Below, in pieces: positions 9,010-17,138 of a stretch of 32,488 nt of DNA. The stretch comes from Planctomycetota bacterium (GTDB lineage Bacteria; Planctomycetota; PUPC01; JACPCR01): the NCBI GenBank assembly GCA_027625095.1, contig JAQBXN010000103.1:1-32488 (forward strand), read 5' to 3'. Positions within the stretch are counted from its first letter, which is position 1; every line of letters starts with the position of its first letter. Made by a program: the position numbers and the translations under genes. A model generated the notes under the pieces. The model was not told the origin of the DNA. It did not search any database and saw nothing but the letters and a program-made list of their open reading frames with translations.

Positions 9010-9054
9010 TCTTCGTCTTTCTCTGGAGGGAACAGGCAGAGATTAAGACGAAGA
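9010..9054 (+). other. Strong RNA hairpin in the purL-purQ spacer
   Basis: Bases 9010-9025 pair with 9037-9054: ten base pairs (TCTTCGTCTT with AAGACGAAGA), a two-base bulge (TT at 9043-9044), then six base pairs (TCTCTG with CAGAGA) closing an 11-nt loop. All 16 pairs are Watson-Crick. It begins 37 bp after the purL stop. No T-run follows, so it is not a standard terminator. It could protect the purL message, modulate the purL:purQ ratio, or be an intergenic repeat. Confidence 0.6.
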
Positions 9055-9067
9055 GCCTCAATCGGGT

Positions 9068-9095
9068 CATTAACCATCAACCATTAACCATCAAA
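9068..9095. repeat. Two-copy 14-bp tandem repeat before purQ
   Basis: CATTAACCATCAAC (9068-9081) is followed directly by CATTAACCATCAAA (9082-9095), 13 of 14 identical, ending 11 bp before the purQ start. It could be a protein-binding site or an unstructured A/T-rich leader that aids ribosome loading where no Shine-Dalgarno sequence exists. The function is unknown. Confidence 0.6.
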
Positions 9096-9106
9096 AATAT
9101 TCCCCC

Positions 9107-9880
9107 GTGCCCCGTGCATTAATCATCCGGACAGCCGGCACCAACTGCGACCAGGAGACCGCCTTTGCCTTTAAGAAGGCGGGTGCCGAATTTGACGTCG
9201 TTCACGTTCAACGTCTCACCGAGCATCCCGCGACGCTTTGCGATTATCAGATCCTTGCCTTCCCTGGTGGATTCAGTTACGGCGACGATGTTGCTGCCGG
9301 CAAGGTTTTCGCCAATGAAATAAAGAACAAGCTAGGCGATGCGCTCGCCGAATTCGTGGATGCCGGCAAGCTGGTCATAGGCATCTGCAACGGCTTTCAG
9401 GTCCTGGTAAAGCTTGGACTGCTTCCCGGTCCGTTTTCATCGAACGGGGCAAGGCAGACGGTCACACTTACCCATAACGATTCCAACAAATTCGAAGACC
9501 GCTGGGTGCATCTGAAGGTCGAGACCGAGAAATGTGTTTTCACGCGCGGTCTTGAACGTATCTACATACCCGTCGCTCACGGCGAGGGTAAATTCGTCGC
9601 TGAAGAAACATCGCTCCTTGATGATCTGCAATCCAACGATCAGATAGTGTTCAGCTATATCAGCCCTGAGTCAGAGAATTGTGGCTACCCCTGGAATCCC
9701 AATGGTTCGCATCGTGATATCGCAGGCATCTGCGATCCCACCGGCCGCGCATTCGGTCTCATGCCACATCCGGAACGCCACATCCTGCCCACCCAGCATC
9801 CCCGCTGGACACGCGAAGGCCTCAAAGAAGAAGGCGACGGCCTCGCAATATTTCGGAATGCGGTTGAGTATTTTGAATAG
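9107..9880 (+). CDS. purQ: Phosphoribosylformylglycinamidine synthase glutaminase subunit
   Basis: PurQ hydrolyses glutamine and supplies ammonia to PurL. The 257-residue protein is a class I glutamine amidotransferase. The nucleophile elbow is GICNGFQVL (Cys94), and the partners in MPHPERH are His221 and Glu223. FPGGFSYGDDVAAGKVFANE is also typical of PurQ. The length is a little over the ~225 of small PurQ and matches the longer variants. The start is GTG at 9107, followed closely by the family's N-terminal strand ALIIRTAGTNCDQET; no Shine-Dalgarno sequence is seen. It follows the purL fusion on the same strand with a hairpin and a tandem repeat between them, so co-transcription is likely. 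Confidence 0.96.
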   Translation: MPRALIIRTAGTNCDQETAFAFKKAGAEFDVVHVQRLTEHPATLCDYQILAFPGGFSYGDDVAAGKVFANEIKNKLGDALAEFVDAGKLVIGICNGFQVLVKLGLLPGPFSSNGARQTVTLTHNDSNKFEDRWVHLKVETEKCVFTRGLERIYIPVAHGEGKFVAEETSLLDDLQSNDQIVFSYISPESENCGYPWNPNGSHRDIAGICDPTGRAFGLMPHPERHILPTQHPRWTREGLKEEGDGLAIFRNAVEYFE

Positions 9881-9971
9881 CTCGGGCCGTGGCAGGAGAT
9901 TAAGAGTGAGATTGGGTTTCGGCCAGAGATTGCCTTGATGGGCGGATCACGAACAAAACATTTGCCCCCAG

Positions 9972-12368
9972 CTATTCCAACTGGCTCTTCGCACTGTCGT
10001 TTTCCAGGATCGTCTTAACGGTGAATTCGTCAAGGATTTTGCACATCGACATTTCATTATCGATGATTTTGGTGACCTTGACCGCGCCGACGAATTCGCC
10101 TTCTCTGAAAATGAAGAATTGTGTGCCGGTCTTGACATGATGTTCGTGACCGCGGTTGAGCATGACCATACTTGCGGGGGTGTTGACCGCCAGGATCTTG
10201 CCAACAATGGGTTCGGGGTCGGTTTCCTTGTTTCCAGTAGCCTTGGTCTCGTCCGCGTGTTTCTGCCACCAGGCCTGGTAATTGCGGCCTACCTGCTGCT
10301 TTTCGGCAGTGGTGAGTGAGTGCTTGAAAGAAAAATCCTGGCCAGTGAGTTTTACGAGAAGGGTGGCCGCTCGATCTGCGACGAACTCCTGTTCATCGAG
10401 AAGGGCTTTCGTTAGAGACGGGACGATGATGGGGTCGTTAATCTGAGCTATGAGGTTGATGGATTTCGAGCGGAGGAAGCCGTTGCTGTGAGTGAGGAGC
10501 TCGGTGAGCGCGGGCAGTCCGGAAAAGTCGTCGGCCTTCAGCAGCTCTTCGGCAGCGTAGAGGCGGATGTGCTCGTCCACGTCATCCAAAGCGGTGCGGA
10601 GGACCCCGGAACGCATTTCGCTGCCCTGCTCGGCCATGATTTTCAGGGACTGCAGGCGCTGTCGCTGAGTGCCGTTGTGAAAGGCAAGAGAGAGAATCTC
10701 GTCTGAATGGAAGCCACCTCCCTTTTCATAAATGGGGAGATAGCGGTAATAAACTTCGAGGGTGAGGACGGCCATGGTGGTGGCATATATGCGGCCACCG
10801 ACCTTGCCGAACCATCTTCCGTCTGCATTCCAGCTTCCGTTGGCGTGGCCGTCGCGACGCTGACGCTGGCAGAGCATGTCGCGGATGAGGCTGTTCCAAG
10901 TGACCCATGATTCGCCGCCGTGCTGGAACAGGGCGAGCGTGGCGTAATACCAGTAATACATGGTGTTAAACGCCTTCCCTTTCTGTTGGGCGATATCTTT
11001 CATACTGACCATCAATACTTCCCAGGAAGGCGGCTGCTCGAGCATCAGCGCGGCCATTTTCTTGAAGATTGGGTCTGTCTGGGGCCAGCCAAGGAATTGC
11101 CGGGACAGCATGCCGACCGCGATCATGCCGACTCCTTCTCTACCACGGCCGGTGCCACGGTTGGCGTACGTGACCTCGCCGGTGCTCTTGGTCATGCTGT
11201 CGAAATGCTGCATGGCACCGAAGGTGGTCTGCCACGGGATGGCGATATTGCCGGCGGCAGCGGATTTCAATGCCATGACAACCCAACCGGTAATCGAGGT
11301 ATCGATGCGTCCTGTTTTGGCGTCTGTGTAATCCCATCCACCGCCGAGTTGCTGTGCGAGAGCGATAAAGCCGATGGCGTTACGAAGGGGCTCCTTCAAC
11401 TCTTCGTCCTTTGTCATGGAATAGGCTTCAGCAAGGGCCAGCGAGGCGATGCTGTGATTGTACATGAGGTACTGGTGTCGTTGGCCGAAGTAGCCTTCTT
11501 CGTTCTGGATGGCCATGAGGAATTTCAATCCGCGGTACACGGCGTTGCGGTATTCGCCTTTTTTGTGGGTATGGCCGCTACCAAGGTAGCAGAGCAAGGT
11601 AAGGCCGGTCATTGCGGGATCAAAATTGGCGACATCCGTGCCCCGGTGACCGCACTTGTCACGTGCGGGGCACTGTTCTTCAAAGTTCCAGGTGCTCCAG
11701 CCTCCGGATTGGTTCTGATGTTTTGCGAGCCACTGAAGGCCAAGCTCGACCGCGTTCTCGGAGGCATCGGTGCCGCCGCCTCGCTTGATAGCGATGCGTT
11801 TACCCTCGCCGGAACGTCCCTGAAAAATTTTAACTTGAGCTGTTTCAGGGGTGCCTACCTGGACCTTGGCAACGGGCGTAAGGCCAATGACGCTTTCCTG
11901 CGTGGTCTGGCCAAGCATTTTGAACTTGGCCAGGAGAAGCGGGTCTTCCTGTTGAAACTTGATGGGGTCTTCAGGCTGCGGCTCGGGCGTCTGGGTCTCG
12001 ATGGGCTTGGGAACCGGAGTGGTTTCTTTTTTAGGCTTGACCTTTTCCTTTGGCTTGACGATGTCTCTCTTTTCTTTCTCTTTGGGTTTGGGTTCTGGTT
12101 TTTCCTTCTTGAATGAAAACTCGATGATCAGGTCATCGATATCCGGCAGGTCTCGAAGGAGAACCACGTCCATAAGGATGAGCGCAAAGATGAAGTGGAA
12201 GACCATGGAGACCATGAATGCCGCACCCGGGCCTCTTTTCTTCAGTGCTGTCCAGTAGCTTCCGAGCCCGCTCGGGTGTTTGCTTCTGATACGCCCCCAC
12301 TCCTCGGTAAAGGCCGGGAATTCCCCATTGTCCCGCGCGGGCTTTGACGGATGGTTCGGCTTTGCCAA
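9972..12368 (-). CDS. TonB-like membrane protein with squalene-cyclase-like toroid and HEAT repeats
   Basis: The 798-residue product has a cytoplasmic N-tail, one transmembrane helix at ~49-72 (VSMVFHFIFALILMDVVLL) and a Lys/Pro/Glu-rich linker at ~86-140 (KPEPKPKEKEKRD) like that of TonB or TolA. Residues ~205-560 hold repeated alpha/alpha-toroid motifs of the prenyltransferase/squalene-cyclase superfamily (LQWLAKHQNQSGGWS, LKFLMAIQNEEGYFG, AQQLGGGWDYTD). The cyclase DxDD catalytic motif was not seen. HEAT-like repeats follow at ~590-690 and a small beta-rich C-terminal domain from ~740. An envelope role, binding or transmitting force rather than making terpenes, is inferred. The TTG start at 12368 has GGAG nine bases upstream, inside the end of the preceding gene, so the two are probably translationally coupled. 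The 3' end converges with purQ. Confidence 0.75.
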   Translation of the reverse strand: MAKPNHPSKPARDNGEFPAFTEEWGRIRSKHPSGLGSYWTALKKRGPGAAFMVSMVFHFIFALILMDVVLLRDLPDIDDLIIEFSFKKEKPEPKPKEKEKRDIVKPKEKVKPKKETTPVPKPIETQTPEPQPEDPIKFQQEDPLLLAKFKMLGQTTQESVIGLTPVAKVQVGTPETAQVKIFQGRSGEGKRIAIKRGGGTDASENAVELGLQWLAKHQNQSGGWSTWNFEEQCPARDKCGHRGTDVANFDPAMTGLTLLCYLGSGHTHKKGEYRNAVYRGLKFLMAIQNEEGYFGQRHQYLMYNHSIASLALAEAYSMTKDEELKEPLRNAIGFIALAQQLGGGWDYTDAKTGRIDTSITGWVVMALKSAAAGNIAIPWQTTFGAMQHFDSMTKSTGEVTYANRGTGRGREGVGMIAVGMLSRQFLGWPQTDPIFKKMAALMLEQPPSWEVLMVSMKDIAQQKGKAFNTMYYWYYATLALFQHGGESWVTWNSLIRDMLCQRQRRDGHANGSWNADGRWFGKVGGRIYATTMAVLTLEVYYRYLPIYEKGGGFHSDEILSLAFHNGTQRQRLQSLKIMAEQGSEMRSGVLRTALDDVDEHIRLYAAEELLKADDFSGLPALTELLTHSNGFLRSKSINLIAQINDPIIVPSLTKALLDEQEFVADRAATLLVKLTGQDFSFKHSLTTAEKQQVGRNYQAWWQKHADETKATGNKETDPEPIVGKILAVNTPASMVMLNRGHEHHVKTGTQFFIFREGEFVGAVKVTKIIDNEMSMCKILDEFTVKTILENDSAKSQLE

Positions 12369-12371
12369 GGT

Positions 12372-13844
12372 CTAGAGCTCCATGAATTTGCGCCACTGTT
12401 TCTCAAGTTCTGCCATGCTCTTTAGTCCATAAACCTGCCCGAGAGAGGCTTCGACCCTCTTCGTCTGTGATATCGCCCGAAGGAATTCGAGCATCTTGGT
12501 TCGTCCGCCGTGTTCGACGTAAAGGAAATCAACCAGGGTGTATGCCTGCCCGTAGAATACGCTACGCTTGTCATCTGAGAGCCGGAGCGCGCTTTTCTTC
12601 ATGAAATCCTTAAACGGATAGGTGGTGCTGTCCTGCATCCATTGTTTCACCCGGTCATAGTAAATGCCGGGACCCTGTTCATATCGGACTGCCAGGCCCT
12701 CATCGACCCAGGAAGGAAGAGAGTGGTATTGCCGATAGAGAGTGGCGTGCACGAGCTCGTGGGGCAGCACGGACTTCAGCATTCTGGGTGCGGTCATATA
12801 GAGATGAATCTTGCGGGGCCCGGCCGCGAAGCCGACAGAGCCGGGCAGGCCGGTGGCTTCGGAATATTCTTTTTCGTCCCGATACACAAAGATGGTGTAG
12901 GGAATGCCATCGGAAGGAACATTGAATTCTTCTTCAATTCCGGACAGGACTTTGTCGACGACTTTGACCACATCGAGAGCCAGTCTGCGGTTGTAGTGAT
13001 AGATGACGGCCCTGGGTGATTTGAGACCCTCCATCTGATCGAGGTTCTGGCCGGATTGGTTTTCGTCGCTGCTGACTTCGGCTTCATCTTCCGAAACGAC
13101 CATGTGTCGCTTGATGAAACCGCGCATGTGAAGCAGGCCATTGAATTTTGTGATGTCTACCTTTGATCGTTTGAGAATCGTCTCGTATTCCTCCTGCGCT
13201 TTTTCGTTTTCACCAAGGCTTTCGTAGCGGAGGCCAAGATGGTATCGGGCAAAGTCGTTGTCCGGATTTTCGTGAAGGGCCTGCAGGAAGCCTTCCATCT
13301 CTTTCTGGATCTTGCGGCACATGCGGCCGGCCTCATCCAGCAACCCTTTTGCTTCCGCGTTTTCCGAGTCGAGCACCAGGACTTTTTCCAGGCAGCGGCG
13401 GCTGTCAACAAAGAGACGATGGCTGAGGAGGCCTCTGCCGACTTCCAGTAGACCGGTCAGCATGAGTTTTCTTTGGGCCTCATCCGTTTTGAAATTAACG
13501 GCACCCTCGAAATAAAGCTCTTCGGCCTGAGCGAAGTCCTCTTTCTGAAGAAGGGCCCAGCCGTATGTGATGTAGAGATTGAACGGCCGCGAGCGATCCA
13601 GTTTTTTGATTTGAGAACGGTTCAGAGTGATGCGGCTCGAAGGCATTCGCAGCTCGATGCTTTCGGCTGTGCTGGCTGTGATGCGTCCGGTCATTTCTGT
13701 CCCGTTGCGCAGGACTACAAGGTCTTGGGCCGAACAGATGTCGATGAAATCCACCAGTATTACAGGCGTGCAGAAAGTCAGGATCTGGACTATCCGTATC
13801 GCCGCGGGAGTGTCAGAGAATGTCCATTTCGAAGTTGTGGGCAT
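12372..13844 (-). CDS. Secreted TPR protein with peptidase MA-like (HExxH) domain
   Basis: The 490-residue product begins with a hydrophobic stretch around residues 17-39 (ending DICSAQ), read as a signal peptide or anchor. A small beta domain follows (LVVLRNGTEMTGRITAS). TPR-like helices cover ~95-240, and a metallopeptidase-like domain follows. The zinc motif is HELVH at 362-366, with a likely third ligand E382 in WVDEGLAV. This is the peptidase-MA / DUF1570 arrangement common in PVC genomes. Proteolysis is inferred from the motif; substrates are unknown. Only 3 bp separate its stop from the start of the toroid protein gene, so they form an operon. A terminator 40 bp upstream separates it from the secretin-like gene, which implies readthrough or its own short promoter. 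Confidence 0.8.
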   Translation of the reverse strand: MPTTSKWTFSDTPAAIRIVQILTFCTPVILVDFIDICSAQDLVVLRNGTEMTGRITASTAESIELRMPSSRITLNRSQIKKLDRSRPFNLYITYGWALLQKEDFAQAEELYFEGAVNFKTDEAQRKLMLTGLLEVGRGLLSHRLFVDSRRCLEKVLVLDSENAEAKGLLDEAGRMCRKIQKEMEGFLQALHENPDNDFARYHLGLRYESLGENEKAQEEYETILKRSKVDITKFNGLLHMRGFIKRHMVVSEDEAEVSSDENQSGQNLDQMEGLKSPRAVIYHYNRRLALDVVKVVDKVLSGIEEEFNVPSDGIPYTIFVYRDEKEYSEATGLPGSVGFAAGPRKIHLYMTAPRMLKSVLPHELVHATLYRQYHSLPSWVDEGLAVRYEQGPGIYYDRVKQWMQDSTTYPFKDFMKKSALRLSDDKRSVFYGQAYTLVDFLYVEHGGRTKMLEFLRAISQTKRVEASLGQVYGLKSMAELEKQWRKFMEL

Positions 13845-13883
13845 ATCGTGATTTCACTCCCTTCATTTGTTGCTCCCTGTACG

Positions 13884-13907
13884 AAAAGAAGCCCTTTCGG
13901 GCTTCTT
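13884..13907 (-). terminator. Rho-independent terminator with GNRA loop
   Basis: Read on the minus strand, a 9-bp perfect stem (AAGAAGCCC with GGGCTTCTT) closes a GAAA tetraloop and runs into four T residues. It lies 44 bp after the stop of the secretin-N-domain gene and 40 bp before the start of the next minus-strand gene. The geometry fits an intrinsic terminator. The T-run is short, so it may only attenuate transcription of the downstream pair. Confidence 0.75.
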
Positions 13908-13950
13908 CAAGAAACGCTCAAATCAGGTCTGCCTAAGAGGACGTGTCTCC

Positions 13951-15450
13951 TTAAAAACCCTCTTCACCATCTCCCCACGATTCCGGGGCGATGGTCTGCT
14001 GGATAAATTCCACCAAATCTTCGCCGGTGAATCTTTCACCACCACCTCCTTCATCACTGAAGAGATCACCACCACCACCTCCTCCTCCGCCACCACCTCC
14101 GCCGATGGAAGGAAGGCCTGTCCCGCTGTAATCCGGAATAATGGCCAGCAAGTCGCGCACGTCATAGATACGCAGTGTCTCCGGCTGTTTGATGCGCTCT
14201 TTGGTGGAGATGAATATAGCTTCGTCCTGGAACGCGTATTGAAGATTGACCAGACGTAGAATCCAGTCCAGCGCGGCGCCGAGTTTCATGTCACTGACTT
14301 TGAGGGTGACCGGGATATCATCCCCTTCCACCGCACCCGGATCGACGACCATATTTACGCTGGTGAGGTTTTGAAGGAACGCCACGACATCTGCAAGAGG
14401 GGTATCGAGGAAGTCAAAGGAGACTCTCTTGTCTAACTGCACGAGGATGTCCCGTTGCCATTCAGGCTTGTCTTCATCTTCGGAATGGGACTTTGGCCTC
14501 CTGTTCTTGATCGCCTCCCAGTTGCCCGGGTATTTGTAATTGCTGGTGATGGGCGTAGCGGTTTCGTCGGTTTGAATAAGGCGTTCGTCGATATTATTTG
14601 CGGTAGCGGTTCTGGCGTTGAGGCCGCGATCAAAAAGTTGTGAGCGAGAGAGTTGGCTCTTCATTCCGTGGGCTGTTTCGTTCAGAGGATCGACCGCGAG
14701 GAGCTCCTCTACAAGGTTGGTAGCAATGTCATAATTCTCCTGCTCCATGGCGGCCCGGATGCGGCTGACGAGCATACTCTTACGGCCCTCGACGATGCGG
14801 CGTTGGCGCTGGCGTTCGGCCTGCATAATCGTACCTGCCTGCTGTTCCGTTTTGTGGCGACGGAGGATCTCCTCACGCCGGAGCGCTTCACGGGAAAAGT
14901 CGATTATGCCCTGGGCCTCTTTGGCTCTTGCGGATACGCCCTCGAGATCCTGAATGGCACGGGCCAGGACGAGTGAGTTTTCGAGGACGCTGATCGTTTC
15001 CTGATATTCGCTGGTTTCAAAATACTTCTTACCAAGGTTTATCATCCGCTCCATCTCATGGAGGGTGACCTGCTGGGCAACTTTATGCTCGGCCTCGATT
15101 TTAGTCAGCACCAACGAGGGGTTTTTGCCTGATTCCATTCCTGCATCATGCCTGGCCTGGGCCAGTAACGTCTTCGCTTCCTCGTAGTCTGCGCTGAGTG
15201 TGATGGATTTTTTGAGTGCGACGATGGCTTCCTGCCAGCGTTCTTCCTTCATGTATTTCTTGCCGGCCTGCATGAGTCGCTGCGACATGTATTCACGCTC
15301 CTTCGTGCGAATGACCTCCTGCCGGGCGAGCTCATCAAGGAGGCGTCTTGCACGGGCCGCCTTGTCGCCAGGATTGTGCTCCGGTGCGGTCTGACCCAGA
15401 AGGCCCGCCATAAGAGCGGTGGAGATTGCCAGAGATATGAGGTGCTTCAT
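13951..15450 (-). CDS. Exported coiled-coil/TPR protein with secretin N-domain and poly-glycine run
   Basis: The 499-residue product has a signal peptide (MKHLISLAISTALMAGLLG, cleavage near residue 20-25). Long charged helices follow with TPR-like segments (KYMKEERWQEAIVALKKSI, KKYFETSEYQETISVLENSL). Residues ~341-420 match a secretin/TonB short N-terminal (STN) domain (VSFDFLDTPLADVVAFLQNL through LDWILRLVNLQYAF). The tail has YDVRDLLAIIPDY, a run of 12 glycines (~449-460), a second GGGG, and LVEFIQQTIAPESWG before the stop. No secretin barrel follows, so it is not a full secretin. A role as an outer-envelope partner is inferred. The 12-Gly run mixes GGT, GGA and GGC codons, so it is not a simple slippage tract. 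Confidence 0.75.
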   Translation of the reverse strand: MKHLISLAISTALMAGLLGQTAPEHNPGDKAARARRLLDELARQEVIRTKEREYMSQRLMQAGKKYMKEERWQEAIVALKKSITLSADYEEAKTLLAQARHDAGMESGKNPSLVLTKIEAEHKVAQQVTLHEMERMINLGKKYFETSEYQETISVLENSLVLARAIQDLEGVSARAKEAQGIIDFSREALRREEILRRHKTEQQAGTIMQAERQRQRRIVEGRKSMLVSRIRAAMEQENYDIATNLVEELLAVDPLNETAHGMKSQLSRSQLFDRGLNARTATANNIDERLIQTDETATPITSNYKYPGNWEAIKNRRPKSHSEDEDKPEWQRDILVQLDKRVSFDFLDTPLADVVAFLQNLTSVNMVVDPGAVEGDDIPVTLKVSDMKLGAALDWILRLVNLQYAFQDEAIFISTKERIKQPETLRIYDVRDLLAIIPDYSGTGLPSIGGGGGGGGGGGGDLFSDEGGGGERFTGEDLVEFIQQTIAPESWGDGEEGF

Positions 15451-15605
15451 TGGCTGAGACCTTCTGTTCAGTGAATAAGTTGGAAATTTATTCGTAAAAG
15501 AATCTTCATCTTAAGCTGGAGACTTTGGTTGCGGCCAAGCGCGGTGTTTGGCGCATTTAGCGCCTGTCATTCTACTTTCATTCTTTGTAACGGCACGCCA
15601 CGGCT

Positions 15606-16958
15606 TCAGGTCTGCCGTACGATCCGTGCCATGTATCCGCCGGCTCTGCCGTTTTCATGCGGCAAGAACCACTGTTCTTCTTCCTGACTGAATCCCGGGT
15701 GCTCATGCAGAAAACGCTGAACGACCAGGCTTCCCTCCTCTTCTTCCAGGGAACAGGTGGAGTAGACGAGGGCCCCTCCTCTGGAGAGTTTACCGGCTGC
15801 CGAAACAAGCAATGGGTGCTGCAGCTCTGCGAGGCATGCGATGGTATCGGGCGTAAGCCGATGCCGGCTCTCAACTCTTCGGCACAGTTCACCTGTATTC
15901 GAACAGGGCACATCAAGCATAATCCTTGGGAACTCTCCCTTGAGCCAGCGCTGCAATTCGAGGGCGTCGCCAATGACTGGTTGGATGTTTCTAATACGGA
16001 GGCGTTCCTGGTTCTCCTTCAGTTTTTTCATGCGCAGCAAAGACTTATCTACCGCAATCAGGCGCCCCTTGCCTTGAAGGAGGTCTGCTGCATGCATCGC
16101 CTTCGAACCGGGCGCTGAGCAGATATCCAGAACGTCCATCCCAGGCTCAATGTGCAACGCCTGAACTGACTTGAAGCTGGGCTGGCCCTGCACAATAAAA
16201 TTGCCACTTTCAAAACCGGGAAATGCACTGACCTGGCCGTCCGTCTCAGCAGTGTAAAGACCTTCGAGTTCACAGATGGGAACGAAGCTTTCGCCGGGCG
16301 CTTCGTCGCAGCGCCACCGCACATGAATCGTTGGCCGCGCATTGTTGGCCTGGCAGATTTGTCGGGTGACGGATTCGCCGAAGCGCGGCAGCCATCGCTC
16401 TATAAGCCAGGCCGGGTGCCCGTAAGCCGTGCTGATGTATTGAACAGGAGCGGTTTTCGGATTCGGGAAAACATCTTTCTGAAATGTGGCCCAGGCTCCT
16501 TGCAACGGGCAAAATCGTTCCCCAGACTCGCCGGAGACGGCCCTTTCAAAACCTCGGGCCACTGCACGCAGCAGACCATTCGCAAATTTGACCGCGTGCT
16601 CGCCCACGCGCTTTCGGACGATATTCACTGACTCATTGATGGCCGCCGAGTGTGGAATCCGCTCAAGGTAAATCACCTGGTACAGGGCCAGGAGCAGGGC
16701 TTCAGTCAATGCATATTGCGCGTGATGAATCCGCTTGCGCGAAAACTTGCTCAGCAGGTGCTCGAGTGTGATGCGATGACGGACAACCCCAAGCACAAGT
16801 TCCGTGATCAGTGCCCGGTCAGATGAAGAAGGGTTCTCTTGTAGGAACTCGCGTTCTGCAATTTCCGATACGAATCTGCCCGTTCGCCGGTATTCGCAGA
16901 GGATTTGATGAGCAAGTGTTCGTGCCGGTGAGCCGTTCTTGATGGGGTCTTTGTTCAT
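15606..16958 (-). CDS. rsmB: RsmB-type 16S rRNA m5C methyltransferase
   Basis: This enzyme methylates a cytosine (C967 in E. coli numbering) of 16S rRNA using S-adenosylmethionine. The N-terminal ~150 residues are a NusB-like RNA-binding domain (ARTLAHQILCEYRRTGRF, ALITELVLGVVRHR, RIPHSAAINESV). The C-terminal Rossmann domain has the SAM loop VLDICSAPGSKAMH, where family members usually have CAAPGGK. It also has both catalytic cysteine motifs, DVPCSNTG and YSTCSLEEEEG. The ATG at 16958 gives 450 residues; a TTG at 16973 would add five and seems less likely. No clear ribosome binding site is visible. It is probably transcribed alone, downstream of the REP-like region. Another NOL1/NOP2/Sun-family target is possible, but the NusB domain favours RsmB. 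Confidence 0.9.
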   Translation of the reverse strand: MNKDPIKNGSPARTLAHQILCEYRRTGRFVSEIAEREFLQENPSSSDRALITELVLGVVRHRITLEHLLSKFSRKRIHHAQYALTEALLLALYQVIYLERIPHSAAINESVNIVRKRVGEHAVKFANGLLRAVARGFERAVSGESGERFCPLQGAWATFQKDVFPNPKTAPVQYISTAYGHPAWLIERWLPRFGESVTRQICQANNARPTIHVRWRCDEAPGESFVPICELEGLYTAETDGQVSAFPGFESGNFIVQGQPSFKSVQALHIEPGMDVLDICSAPGSKAMHAADLLQGKGRLIAVDKSLLRMKKLKENQERLRIRNIQPVIGDALELQRWLKGEFPRIMLDVPCSNTGELCRRVESRHRLTPDTIACLAELQHPLLVSAAGKLSRGGALVYSTCSLEEEEGSLVVQRFLHEHPGFSQEEEQWFLPHENGRAGGYMARIVRQT

Positions 16959-17111
16959 CCGTTTTGAAAGCAAATTTCAGGTAAGAAACCGCAGGAGATT
17001 CACTTGGGAACTTCTGCGCGTGTAATACCGTAGCAGCAGGCAGCCGGCTTGCCGTCTATGTGTCTACAAGTTGGCAGACTGGTTCGTAAAAAGTCAATTT
17101 CATCATTATTC

Positions 17112-17124
17112 GCCCCGAAGGGGC
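17112..17124. repeat. Perfect short palindrome GCCCC-GAA-GGGGC
   Basis: A 5-bp stem with a 3-nt loop, the same design as the GCCCT-GTA-AGGGC palindromes just downstream and the GCCAC-GGA-GTGGC palindrome at the window end. It is probably part of the same family of intergenic REP-like elements. Confidence 0.6.
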
Positions 17125-17138
17125 CTGAACATAGTCAA

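Noticed and set aside
10920..12116. 398-codon open frame on the plus strand
   Set aside because: It is antisense to the toroid protein gene, whose motifs are clear. The frame's composition follows from the G/C codon bias of the real gene.
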